Positions 36,601 to 48,500 of a stretch of DNA of 64,000 nucleotides are shown piece after piece. The notes under the pieces are model-generated. The model did not search any database and was not told the origin of the DNA. It was given only the letters and a program-made list of their open reading frames with translations. A program made the translations under genes and the position numbers. The DNA comes from Sphagnum magellanicum (lineage: Eukaryota; Streptophyta; Sphagnopsida; Sphagnales; Sphagnaceae): assembly GCA_021904315.1 (NCBI GenBank), contig CM038908.1, forward strand, positions 31,424,001-31,488,000, written 5' to 3'. The first letter of the stretch is position 1. Every line of letters begins with the position of its first letter.

Positions 36601-39600
36601 ACATTGAGATTGACTTAGTAAAAAGAATTCAAAACTTGATACCCTGGTTGATTATTTGAAATTTGAAAACAAAAACATTTTTTTAAAGAACTAGCTTGTT
36701 GTGATTTTCACAAAAAATGAAAATCTCCCAACATTAATTTAAACTTATTGACTCCACATATCCAAAACTTCCTTCCATGTGTTTTTACTTTGGCCAAAAA
36801 AATGAGAATATAAAAGTTTTGAAGGTTCAAAAACACAAAAAATATTTCAAAAAACAATTTCAACAAATTTTGTTTTCACTATTTGGCCCATTTTCCCTTA
36901 CCTCCTCTTTCTTGTTTCCACCTCCACACGTCTCCATATTGTCCTACTACTCTTAAAATTGAAATGTAATAATTATCAAATACTATGTTTTTCAAAAAAT
37001 CTTTCAACTACACTTTTATCATGAGTTACACCTTTACTTTTCATCCCCAAAATTGCTTTAGTAGCTCCACCTCCATTTCCAAGGCCACCTTCCATGAGTT
37101 TATTTCATTAGATCTTTCAAAAATGAAGGGAGTTGGATTCATTCCATTCAATGTTTTAAAGAAGCTTGTTGGTAAAATCACCTTTCCCTCCAACCCTTTC
37201 CATGATTCACCCCTCATTCCTTTTTTCAATCAATTGTTTGGTTTTTATTGATGGTTGTAATTTATTCAATAATGTTAAGGATTGAAAGATTTTCATATAC
37301 AAACATAAACAATTGATCATCTTTGTTCATCTTATTGACAAGGTTCATGTTTCCTATTTTGACCTCCTACACTTACCAATAGAGCATTTAAATCCAAAAT
37401 TGGGATTACTTCTCAACATTTTGTTAACACCCATTTAAGTATGAAATACTCAAATTTAATAACATTATCAAAGTTGAAAACACCAATAATTGCTGAAAAG
37501 GGCTATTTTAATTATGAAGTTGGGTGGTCAAGTATAGAAGTGGTGATTTATGAGTTAAAAAGGCTAGCATGAAAATAAATGAAGTATAAAATATCTAGTT
37601 AATGAAAAGTAGAAGTATTGGAACATGGTGAAGAAGCAAAGGGTAATGAGGTTCTTGTGTTGGCACTTATTTTGAATGAGAAGAAGTGAACTTTTATACA
37701 TATTTGAAGGCCAAATTTAAGAAAGTTTTCACAAATGCTTCCATATGGCCTAATGTCCAAAAACTTTTTTTTGACACCTTCTTCATTACATGTTATGAAT
37801 GAAAAATAGATGAGTATGGATAAGTTTCATATTATGGATCAAATGGATTAACTTTATCCATGAATAACAAGTTAAACTAAATGGAGTATGTTGTGTTTAA
37901 AGTTAATTATAAAAAGTTTAATATGTGTTTAATCACCTATGTTGGGGTAAGTTACAAGATGTCATTAGTGATAAGAATTTGCACTAAATATATGAATCAA
38001 AAAGTGAAAAGATTAAGTCTAGTAAAACAAAACTATAAGCCTATAAGCTTTTACAACCCTAGTCTGGGGTGGAATCCAAGTTATAACATTGTGATCTTAT
38101 GGAGTATTGGCTTTACATAGACCTTGAATAAACTATTGTTGGGGATTTGATAACCAAAATCACACGTAACATTAATGCGTGATGTTGATTAAAAACAAGC
38201 AATGTTTGTCAAGTATTGATTGAATTCAACCAATTTGAAATTATTTGCACTACTTTGTTTCCTACAATAGATCATATTTTAATTGCATTGCATAAAAACA
38301 AATGAACATAATAAGGTAGTGCCAAGAATACATGACATAAGGATTAAAAGTTTTGTTGCATTTCTTACCACGCATGTTAAGGTGGGTGTAGTCACACAAA
38401 TAAGAGCTACATCAAGTGTAATGCTTGCTTAGTTTTTCACATTTAGAAGTGGCGATTTAATTTGTTGTTGAAATATATATATATTTTAATTATAAAGTTC
38501 CTAATGTATCATTGAAACATGTGAATTAATTTGAAAAATATCCAATGAATAAAAAGTTCTTAGAAACACTCATTAAACATTGTAATAGTTGTTGTTAAAC
38601 ACAAAAATGAATTGAAAACGAGGTTCAAAACTGTTGAAAGTGAAAACTTTTTTGAAATCTTTTACATAAAAAAATAAATTCAAGATTTTAAAATATTTTG
38701 AAAAAAAATTTGTGAGAATTTTTTTATAAATATTCCTTCAAAAGCATTCCCCTAAGTAGGTGAGTGTGACTTGCATTTATCCCATTTGCACTTGGGTATT
38801 GATTTTAGATGTAGAGGATGTTTGAGGAATGACATCAAATTTTGCAAATAGATATTGTAGGTTTTTAATCTAATTAATTCATATGTCGAACATTAATGAA
38901 AGGAGACACTAGTGTTTTGTAATTGATTTATTCTAACACAAATAAAATTGTTTACAATATGAATTAAATAGGTTGGTTGTTGTTGTTGAACAATTGAACT
39001 TGGACTTAAATTTATTTGTTAAAGGACTTTTTAAATAATAGCAAACAATGATGTTAATTTTGGAATTTGTGTGATAAGATGATTACCTCACAAGGTTTAA
39101 ATAATGTTTTTATGGAATAAAGTATGAATGTGATTGGTGTGAGCATATTGAGATGGATATTGATTTGAGAAAGTTTAATGTTGACAAAATCATTTAAGTA
39201 ATTAAATGAATTTGAAAGGAAGGTCCAAATAATAGCTCAAGAGGTTGAACCTAAATTGTCATGGGCATAATAGTCTACATTCAACCATGACCAAAGAATT
39301 TTTGATGAATATAAGAACATGAACAAATTGTACCCAAAAAAAAGAGAAAGAACTCTTATGTTAATGTTTGAAGAAGATACGTATCTTTTGATAATGATGT
39401 GAAAGTTATAGGGAGGTTTAAAAACATGCCCAAAAATATAGTGGGTTTTGGTCCAAAATAGTTAAGTTTAAGATCTTGGCACATTTTGTGAAGGGAAAAA
39501 TGAATGTTTCCATGAATAGAATTACAATTTTTGTGATGGTGATAATTGAAATCGATATAGGTGAAGCAAATATAGGGTTCAAAAGTCATCACTAGGACAA

Positions 39601-41205
39601 TCCCAACATGGTTGTTTGGTTGATAATTACACCTTCATTTTCAAACCAAACTTCTTCATTCCTTTCCCAAGCTACCCAAAATAATGGATATGAAAAGGCA
39701 AATAAATGTGCTTTTTCATGTTCATGTTCATGATATTTATATTAATTCAGATTAAAATAATTTTGAGATTGACATAAATAATGATAAACCATTGGAAATC
39801 ATGTGGGAACATAGGAAGAGGAAAAATTAGTTGATCATCATTAGTAGTGTGAAGTAGCATGTAACCCAAGTTAGTTTGATTACATTACAAACTAATGGTA
39901 GGCCACACTTAGAGGTAAGTTTTTTCAAAATTAGTTTTCACTTCATGGATGGTTGCCTCTTGATGGATTGAAAAATTGAAAGTTTTCATCTACACCTACA
40001 ATGTGATGTGTGTTATTACATTGATCGTATAATGATGTGATAAAATTATAGCCACACCTTGCATTCCATGTTATGTAACTTGTAGCTAATTTTCAATTAT
40101 CATACAATGCCATCTTTTCTTGAAACTATTTGCACACTGAAGAAATCATCTCCATTTTCCCAACATGATGATTGCAATCACTACACACCTAATCTTCACA
40201 ACTTCTAGGTATGACACAATCCTAGGTTGCTTAATTGGTCTTGGTGTTAAGGTTTTTTAATCTTGGCAACAACATTATAATATGACCAATAACCTAATGT
40301 GTGCTCCTTGGTTCCTGGGAATGAACAAAATGGTCCAAGAACTTTAGGATGAGATTGTGAAAAGTGTCTCATGAATGCATTTCAAACGTTTCAATTAGAC
40401 AAACAAACAAAGAATGTCCAACCAGTGGAATTTTGAACCAAATTTAGGTTATAAACTCTTTATGGACACAAACACATTTCATCATAGCTTGAATTAAAAA
40501 AAGGCACCACTTTTTTCCTTGTAAAATATTTTATGTTTCCATGGGTCCTTCATCAAAATGATATTTTTCTTGGGATTCCCAAAGTTCTTTCTTGAAATTA
40601 AGTCAATTTCTTGTCCTTCGATTATGAAAGCCCATAATTTTCATGTAATGTAACCAAATTGAACATGAAATTATAATTGTAACAATTAAAAACAACCTTT
40701 AAATGTCATATTAAGTTTTTCAATTTGTCATGATTTGCTCCTTCAAACTAACATTTGAACAATCGAAATCATTTTGGCAAATTTTGTTCCAACCTTTCAA
40801 ATCACCATAACTCATGCAAAACATGAATGTTTTGAAGATATCATCACATTATTTTGTAATATTAAACAAATTCTTTTTAATGAGTCAAACTTCACTCCAT
40901 TTGGACATGTTTTAACCATGAAAAACTCCCATTCCAAAGACTTTGGACTCCTTGATAATTTCAATCAAAGTTGTGCAAGTATATTTTTTGATATATCATT
41001 GGGTAAGGTTATATATATAGATTCAAATTATTCACCCATTGGGCAAAGGTATATTAACATTCAATTTTTTTTTATTAGGTTAGGGTTTGGGTATACAAAA
41101 GTTAATTTTTTGGATAGATGGGTAGTGTCTAGGTAATCCTTTCTATCATATACCCCTTTTTGGGGTAAAAATGGGCATGTGTAATATTTATTTGTTTAAT
41201 TAAAA

Positions 41206-41484
41206 ATGAAAGAAAATATTGTCGACATTTTGGAAAATTTTAAAGGCCAAATCCAATGTCAAAATGCAAGAATCAAAGTGATTGATTCATCCTTGATTAA
41301 GATAAACATGCTTATGAAGGAACATTTAATATATGAAAATAAAATGGTGCATGTCATGGTTGATGCTTGGTTGGTAATGGAGTTTAAAGATAATTTATAT
41401 CTCATTATCAATTGTTCCAATAAACTTTTGAATTGTCCAATTTTGTTTAGTAAAATACATGCAAGTTATGACCCTCCAAAGTAG
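41206..41484 (+). pseudogene. Possible decayed hAT transposase (DUF659-like) fragment
   Basis: A 92-codon open frame contains KMVHVMVDAW followed about 15 residues later by LIINCSN, then PILFSKIHASYD. This spacing resembles the DUF659 region of plant hAT transposases, where a D-x-W motif precedes a hydrophobic strand and an F-L-K-x-x-D-A-S segment. The downstream RNase H-like core and hAT dimerisation region are not visible, so it would be a dead fragment. The open frame just upstream (40774-41136) may be part of the same relic. Chance resemblance is possible. Confidence 0.25.
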
Positions 41485-41725
41485 GGGGTGTTTTGCTTGA
41501 AATATATTCTTATCACACACCTACCATTCCTAACATGTGCACTTTTACAACATGTTAACAATCCTCAATTTTATCAATTATGGTTTGTTCAAAGTTTCCA
41601 CCTTTTCACTTATATAGGTGAGCCAAAGGGGAGGTCTTACATATTCACATATAAACATATATTTTGGGGAGCTTCCAAAAATCTAACTTTTTTTTGGTTT
41701 TTTCTTGTGATGGGCTAATCAAATT

Positions 41726-41728
<3 letters not shown>

Positions 41729-41782
<54 letters not shown>

Positions 41783-41783
41783 C
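41729..41783. repeat. (AT)n(AC)n compound microsatellite
   Basis: About 19 AT units pass directly into about 8 AC units. Confidence 0.9.
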
Positions 41784-43772
41784 TTATTTATTTAATACAA
41801 CTAACAAAATTTTTAAGTTTAAATCATATATACTTAATTTGTTTTATTCGAATGCCAAAACATGTCTAGCTTTGGGTATGGGTATTTTTTACATATGTCT
41901 AAGGTTATGAGTGTAATATAATTTTTCAAATTTACATCCCTTTGAGTATGCATTTCATTGAGGCATGGTGGTTTTAAGGAAATATGTTAAATTAATAATA
42001 TATACCTTATCCATACCCAATGGTTATATACAAGTAAAATATATATATCCACATAACAATATTGTCAATGCCCAAAGTGAAAGTGCAACTTGAGGGTTTT
42101 GGGGCTACATGCTTTTCATTCCCACACATTTTCACTTCATGTGAAAATGTGTTTTCATCCTCTTCGATTTGCTCAAAGGCTTGGGGTTCTTTCTTAACTT
42201 AATCCCTTTAGTCTTGCCAAAACCTTGGTCATGAACTTAAGATTGAGGTCACAACAACCTATCATTTCAACAATTTTCATATAATTTTTACACAAATTTT
42301 TATGTTGTTTAATTTGATTTAACAAATTTTTTTATTGGTTCCATTGTGTTGACTTGTGGTAGTTCAACAATTTTTTTTGAGTATTCTTGAATTGTCATTA
42401 TTGATTTCAAGAAAAACACATGTAATATTTTGAAATGAATTACAATTTGTCAATGCTTTTTGTACTAATCAATTTCTGTTGCATTTTGTTTGCATGCATG
42501 AGTTCCTAATTTGGATTATATAGGAGTATGGAGGAATGTAACATACTTGAGTTATTAAAGAGTTGATTGTCGTCATTGTAAGCAATTTTGTTGCCATATG
42601 CCTCCATGTTATTCTATTGTTACTACAAAAGTTGGTTCATGTTGTTGCAAAAATGATTGTCATGACAAATAGTCATTGTTGCTCAATTTTGCAACAAAAT
42701 GCTATTGTTGAACTAATGTTATTACAAGTTTTTTTAATTGGGAATGCAATTTTGTTCGTACTATTTTTGTTATTGCAAGATTGTGAGAAACATTTTAGAA
42801 TATGATGGTGTTATCATGATTACTATTGTTGTTATTGCTATAAGACTATAAGAATTTTTTTGGGGCGTTGTGTTGTTGCTATGATTGTTGTTGTCACAAG
42901 ATTGCAAGAAACATCAATCTTGAAGTGTGATGTTGCAATTCAATATAACATGAGATTATTAAGTGAGAGTGTTAAATTACCATTTAGTTTTTTGGACAAT
43001 TTAGAAATGTAAATTAACATTAATTTTCATTCCAAAATCTCGACATTTACTAGATTAGATGGTAACTACATTAGATGCTACCATTGAATTTTATTTTTTC
43101 ATGCCAATGTATAAGCATCCACATAGGTTTCAATGCTACATAATTTTGAATGTGTGGAAATTAGGTTAAATTTAACATTTCTATCATTGAGTTAAAGATT
43201 TTTTTATTACATATAAGTTTAGCTAGCCTTTAAGTTTGATTTTCCAAGACATTTCAACATATAGTTTGCTATTGAAGGTTGAAATCAATTGGTACATGAG
43301 AAAAGGATTCCCACCAAGCTAAATTAGGAAAAGGAAAGTTCTTCTCCTTTTTATTCACAATCCCAAAGAAACATGGTGTTGCATAAGAACATGAGAAACA
43401 ATGCTAAGATTCAATATGATATTCAAAAAAGCACGAGTTGCAACTTGGAATGTACACACTAAGAGAAAATTTAGGAAAACAAAGATACATGAGTCATGAG
43501 TTTTCCTTTACAAATTTTCACAACTAGAACTCACAAGTTGTGGTATTGAAAAACATTGCACTTAATTTTGGCTCAAGTAGAAAATGACATGATTAGGCCA
43601 AACAAAACATATGTATTGAGTTTGTTAATCCACATAATCCAAAAAATTTCACATGCCCCAACTGCCCGAAACCCCCCATCCCCCTCCACCCGCCCCCCAA
43701 AAGAAAAAAGATAGAGATCAAGAAAACATGATGCAAGAAGAAACAACAAGAGGATGAGAACATACTTGAAGT

Positions 43773-44275
43773 GAGAAGGGGAACATGAGGGAATAAATAG
43801 CTTTGAGGAGGGCTTGAAAGAACATGAGGAATGAATATGGGGAACTCTTAGGAACATGAGAATAGCTTTGGGGAGGACATGGAAGAACTATGAAGGAACA
43901 TTAAAAAATGGGGAACCCTTAGGGAACATAAGAATAACTCCAAGGAGGACATGAAAGAACATGAAAAAACACAATGAAAATGGAACCCCCTTAAGGAACA
44001 TGAGAGTACGTTTGATGAAGGAACATGAAGCAGCCGAAATGAGGGAACCCTTAGGGAACATGAGAATGGATAGCTTTGAGAAGCACATGAAAGAAAATGA
44101 GGACCAGACATGGAGAACCCTCTTTTGGGAACATGAGGAACACAGACATGCCAGAGGAATCTGTTTTGGGAACATGAGGGACATAGACATGCCAGAGGAA
44201 CCTCTGTTGGGAACATGAGGAACAGACATGGGAAATCCCTTTCGGGAACATGGAGTAGCTTCGGGAAGGACATGA
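43773..44275. repeat. Purine-rich GGGAACATGAGG minisatellite
   Basis: The plus strand is strongly purine-biased and built from imperfect units. Recurring words are GGGAACATGAG, AATAGCTTTG, GGAGGACATG, AAGAACATGA, GGGGAACCCTTAG and, in the distal part, AACAGACATGCCAGAGGAA. Unit spacing is about 50-80 bp. The opposite strand stays open as a Cys/Phe/Ser-rich frame, which is explained by the repeat composition. It ends about 250 bp before the likely ARID transcript leader. Confidence 0.7.
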
Positions 44276-44489
44276 CGTGCAGGATTAAAAACACTGCACA
44301 CAAAATAATCATTTCTTCTAAACCCAGAAAAAGAAGAAGAGCAGAACCCAAAAGAAACCCGGAAAATAAAAAATAAAAAATAAAATTTTTAAAAAATAAA
44401 ATTAATAAAATTAATAAAATCTGTTTTTTGTCTGTAGGAAACAAAAAGAAACCCGGAAAATAAATTAAATTAAAAAAAACTAGTTTTAA

Positions 44490-45539
44490 AAAAAGAAAAT
44501 CTTTCTTTTGTCTCTATGCTCTCTTTACACGCACAAAGCTTTGCACAGCGATGGCTATGGCGTTTCTGCACTTGCGACCGCAGCAGCAGCAGCAGCAGCA
44601 ACGGTACACAACTTCTTGCAAGCATTGCTCATGAAGGCAGTGACGAAGACGGCAGGAGAGCTGGCGCGACGCAGGAGGAAGAGAAGAGGAACAACAAGGT
44701 ATATATAATCATTATTATTAACGCCACGGCTGTTATTGTTGTTGTTTTTGATGGTGGTTCTTTTCCCTTTTCTTTGTTATTATCTTCTTCTTCTTCTTCT
44801 TCTTCTTCTTGTTCTGCTTCGGGGTTTGTGTTTTCTGGTTCTCCTCCATCTGTTTTTTTCCATATTTTCTTTGCCTTTTTTTTGGGAAGTAGTGAGGGGG
44901 GAGGGTTTGGCTTTGTTTTGGTTTGGTTCATGTGAGAGTTGCTTGCAGCAACTGTTTTTTTTTTTTTTTTTTGTTTTGTTTTGTGAAAAAGAGAGTGGAA
45001 GGTTTTGTTGTTTTTTTGTCTTCTCGAAAATTGAGCTTTTCTTGTTTGTGCAACTGCTGGCTTTCCATCTCTTTCTTTGATGGGGTTTCTTGGCTGCTTT
45101 TTCTTTTTGATTTTGTTTCCTGGTTTCTGTTCTCTTGACCTCTAGATAAAGGCGGTGTTTTTTGTTGTATGGATGACAGCAGTAGTTGCTGTTGTTTCAA
45201 CAGCATAGGTTTGTAGCCATCTCTTTAGGGTTTTGTTTTGTTGTGGATTCTTTTTTTCTTGATAAGGTACATTGGTGGCAAAGAAGAGGATTTTTTTTTG
45301 GGGGGGGGTTTTTTTTGTTGAGATGATGCTCTGTGTTGCGTGCCAGTGTTCAGTTGTTTTGTTTGAGGGCTTTTGGTTGTTTCTTTTATACTCTGTTTTT
45401 TTGTGGGGTTCTTATTGTTGGGGTTTCGCTCAATCTTTGTTCTTGCATGGCAGTGAGAACTGGAACAAGATTGATTAAATAGAGGTTCTGCTGTGCACCA
45501 CCTGCTGGTGTCTTCGGAAGAGGGTGGTGGTAGCGTGGG
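44490..45539 (+). promoter_or_regulatory. Leader region of the ARID gene
   Basis: The composition becomes gene-like from about 44500, with CAG and TTC triplet runs (44580-44602, 44785-44812). AACAAG|GTATAT near 44698 is a strong donor candidate. CATGGCAG (about 45446-45453) is a possible acceptor, so an intron in the 5' untranslated region is likely. T-rich sequence fills most of the interval. Confidence 0.45.
44551..44634 (+). other. Upstream ORF in the ARID leader, 27 codons, poly-Gln
   Basis: ATG at 44551 opens a frame beginning MAMAFLHLRP, followed by seven Gln codons (a CAG run), and ends at TGA 44632-44634. It lies about 900 bp before the main start, probably in the first leader exon. 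If translated it could lower main-frame initiation. A second frame opens at ATG 44516. Confidence 0.35.
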
Positions 45540-48500
45540 ATGACGGAGGTGGCTGATGGTAGTCAAATAGCATTACAGGCTCAGCAGCAGCCAGTGTCTG
45601 CACTTGAGAATGGAACACCTGAAGAAAGACCTGAAGGAAAACCTGAAGAGTTAGAGCTGTTGAAGCAGGTTTCTTCTGTAGGAGGTGCTTTCTTGGATGG
45701 TCCTTTAGTAAGCCCCATGAAAGGTGGGGAGGCAGATACAATAGTTGCAGAGCGACAAACTGGATGCGAGACCAACTCTCAACCTGTTTTGCTGGAGGAA
45801 GTTGCTCATGCTGATATTGTTGGGGAACAGGAAGTTGGAAATGGAGGTGACACTGAAAACCCAAAGTCAGATGAGCCAAGGATGCTTGAGCACGAGAACA
45901 TTAAGGTTGACAATGGGGACACAGATGTGGAGGCGAACCCTTCTCCAGAACCAAAAGAGCTGGAGGGGGAGAAGATGAACATGAAAGAAAGTGAAGTGGT
46001 GGAGCAAAACATAAATGTGGTCAATGTTGATAAAGCTGGTGAAGAATATGCGTCCATAAATGTGCACAACACCCAGGTAGAAGAAGTGGACGGCAAAGAG
46101 AAGAAGTCAGAGGATGCCAAATTGATTGAGGCATTTGGTAATTCATCAATGTGCAAAGAAACTCCAGTTGAATCAGGCACTGAGGTGCTGGAAACAGCAT
46201 CTGGGTTGGTGGAGGATGAGAGTCACAAGGGAGTTGCAGTTGATGAAGACAAGATGAACAATAAAGAGGTGGCACATACCCATGAAGGCCTCACCACCAT
46301 TGCTAGTAAAGTAGCTGGTGGAATGGCCACAAAACCGGGAGATAAAATAGCTGATAGAATGGTGGATGAGATGGCAGAAAGACTGGCTGATGAGATGGCA
46401 GCAGAGCTCGCAGATGAGTTGGCAGAGGAGATGGTTGATGAAGTGATTGAAGCAGACAATGAAAATGCAGAGGAGGGTCAAGAACTTGGGACTGAGAACA
46501 TGGATGATTCCCCAACCAATGAAGCAGGGGAGATGGAGGAGGAGGAGGAGGAGGAACAGGAAGAGGAACAGGAGGAGGAACAGGAGGAGGAACAGGAGGA
46601 GGAACAGGAAGAGGAACAGGAAGGGGAACACAAGGAAATCCAAGGCGATAATGCAGAGGGTACAGCAGAAGAGCAGATGGAATTTGTTGAGGAGCTGGAG
46701 CATTTCTTCAAGCAAAGGAATATGGAGTACAAGCCACCAAAATTTTATGGACTTGAGTTGAATGTGCTCAAGTTAGTGATTTCTTCTCTTAGCAGCACCA
46801 GATTTCATTTGATTACAAGATATGAGGAATACTGAGCTCCTGCATTCTTTAGTGGTCCTGAAATATGCCCACACTAGAAAAAGTATGCTTGAGCACTTTA
46901 TATGATCAAATCCTATGTTTTACATGCAAAGAACCAGAAAAGAAAAATGAGTGCTTTGAGTTAAAGCTTGACCTGAAGTAGTGTTGCACTGGACAATGAC
47001 TTCTACTAACCAGATCTGATGACTGAAGACATGCAGAACCACGGTCAGAGAGGACCTCAACAATGGTAAGAGGCGTTGATCTGTCAAACTGTAGCGACTG
47101 AGAGCTTCTTCTTTGGATGGTTGTGTGCAGGCTTTGGAGAGTGGTTACCAGGCTTGGCGGCCATGATCATGTATGCTTCCATACCATAGTGCTTGATGAC
47201 AAAGTTTTTCTGTTGGCATGGACAAGGAGGAACCTTTATAGAGGTTTTCATGGTGCTGGGAATTACAGCATGTAGTCCACAAGAAGATCTGGGATACCTA
47301 AGAGTATACTACAGCACAGCTGGTCTAAGAGCCTGCTATGTAACTCTGAGGACTTCCATCAATCCCACACTAAGGCATGCAAGGATAGAAACCACTCCTG
47401 CACCTCCACCTGCTGTATATGGGTGGGCTACCTCTAATGCCAATGCAAGTGGCTTGTTTCATTCGGGCTGTGTGCCTCAATCTGCATTGTGTAGGTTACA
47501 GCCAGCAAGCTCTGGCGGAGGGTTGGCGAAGAGTTCAAACCACCTAAGTAAGCATCATTCTTTTGTTTCACTTGGATGATATATATGTCAATATTACCGC
47601 ATTTGGAGTCTCATACAATTTGGGTGTTGGCATTAGGAACCTTCTCTCCTTCCTGTAGGCAGTAAAGGGTGGGTTGCAGAGGAGAATTGACGGTGGCACT
47701 AGTGTTCAATGAATGTGTTTTTCTCTCTTTTTTTTTGTTGCACATGGATCAGAATGTATTGGTTATGGCATTCCATCTCCCAGTCTACTGGCAGACCTGA
47801 AGAACTACCTTGTAAAGATAGGCTGACAGTTGTGGATGGAAATGCTTCAGGACATGTACAACCATTTCATGGTCATTCCGTGGCTTTTATGAAAAGGTAG
47901 AAGCACTAAACATTCCTGGTCATGGGTTTTGTTGATCTTCAAGTTTCAATTGGAAGAAAATAAGAGAAGGTTGTATTGCTTGGCAGGATATTTCAGTTAG
48001 GGCTTCATAACTTGTTAACTGGGTAGACCTGACAAAACTTGACACTGCAGGCATTGCTGGACTATGAGAGGTACAAGACAGGGGTTCCAGGGTCTGGAAA
48101 TAGTCACAGGCCAGGACAAATGGATAGCTCCTTTCTGCAGATGGATGCCCAGGGCACAGGGTCTCCTGCTACACCTACAGCCAATGTACCAATCATTTCT
48201 TTACTTTTGAGTTGCAACATCACATTGCATCTCAAACAGTTCAGCAACATACATCTACTAGTTACAACTCTGCTTATGGATGTCACCACAGTTGTTTGAG
48301 AAGTCCATCAGGTGCTTGACTATGCCTCAAATGCTGATTTTTTAGGCAAGTCCTGGAGGTGTATCTAGTTCAGGACGAGCCAGACGAGATGCAGCTGCAC
48401 GTGCAATGCAGGGCTGGCACTCTCAACGCGCAGGGAATGGGGATGCTAAAGATACAAGTGTAAGTGGAGTTTTTTTGGTTGCTTAGGTGGCAGAGTAGTT

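Larger units (their letters stand above)
31700..43770. other. 12-kb AT-rich gene desert
   Basis: Very AT-rich sequence with no exon chain, tRNA or long open frame. Apart from a possible transposase scrap at 41.2 kb, a C homopolymer and one dinucleotide tract, I see only dispersed AT-rich words. Open frames at 36985-37251 and 40774-41136 show no recognisable domain. Confidence 0.65.

Noticed and set aside
43848..44444. Long minus-strand open frame rich in Cys, Phe, Ser and His
   Set aside because: It lies on the minisatellite. Its repeated SCSQ/HVP words mirror the DNA unit, and overlapping frames are also open.
46173..46732. Leu/Phe/Ser-rich antisense open frames across the ARID first exon
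   Set aside because: They are the complement of the GAG/GAA-rich acidic coding region, not membrane protein genes.
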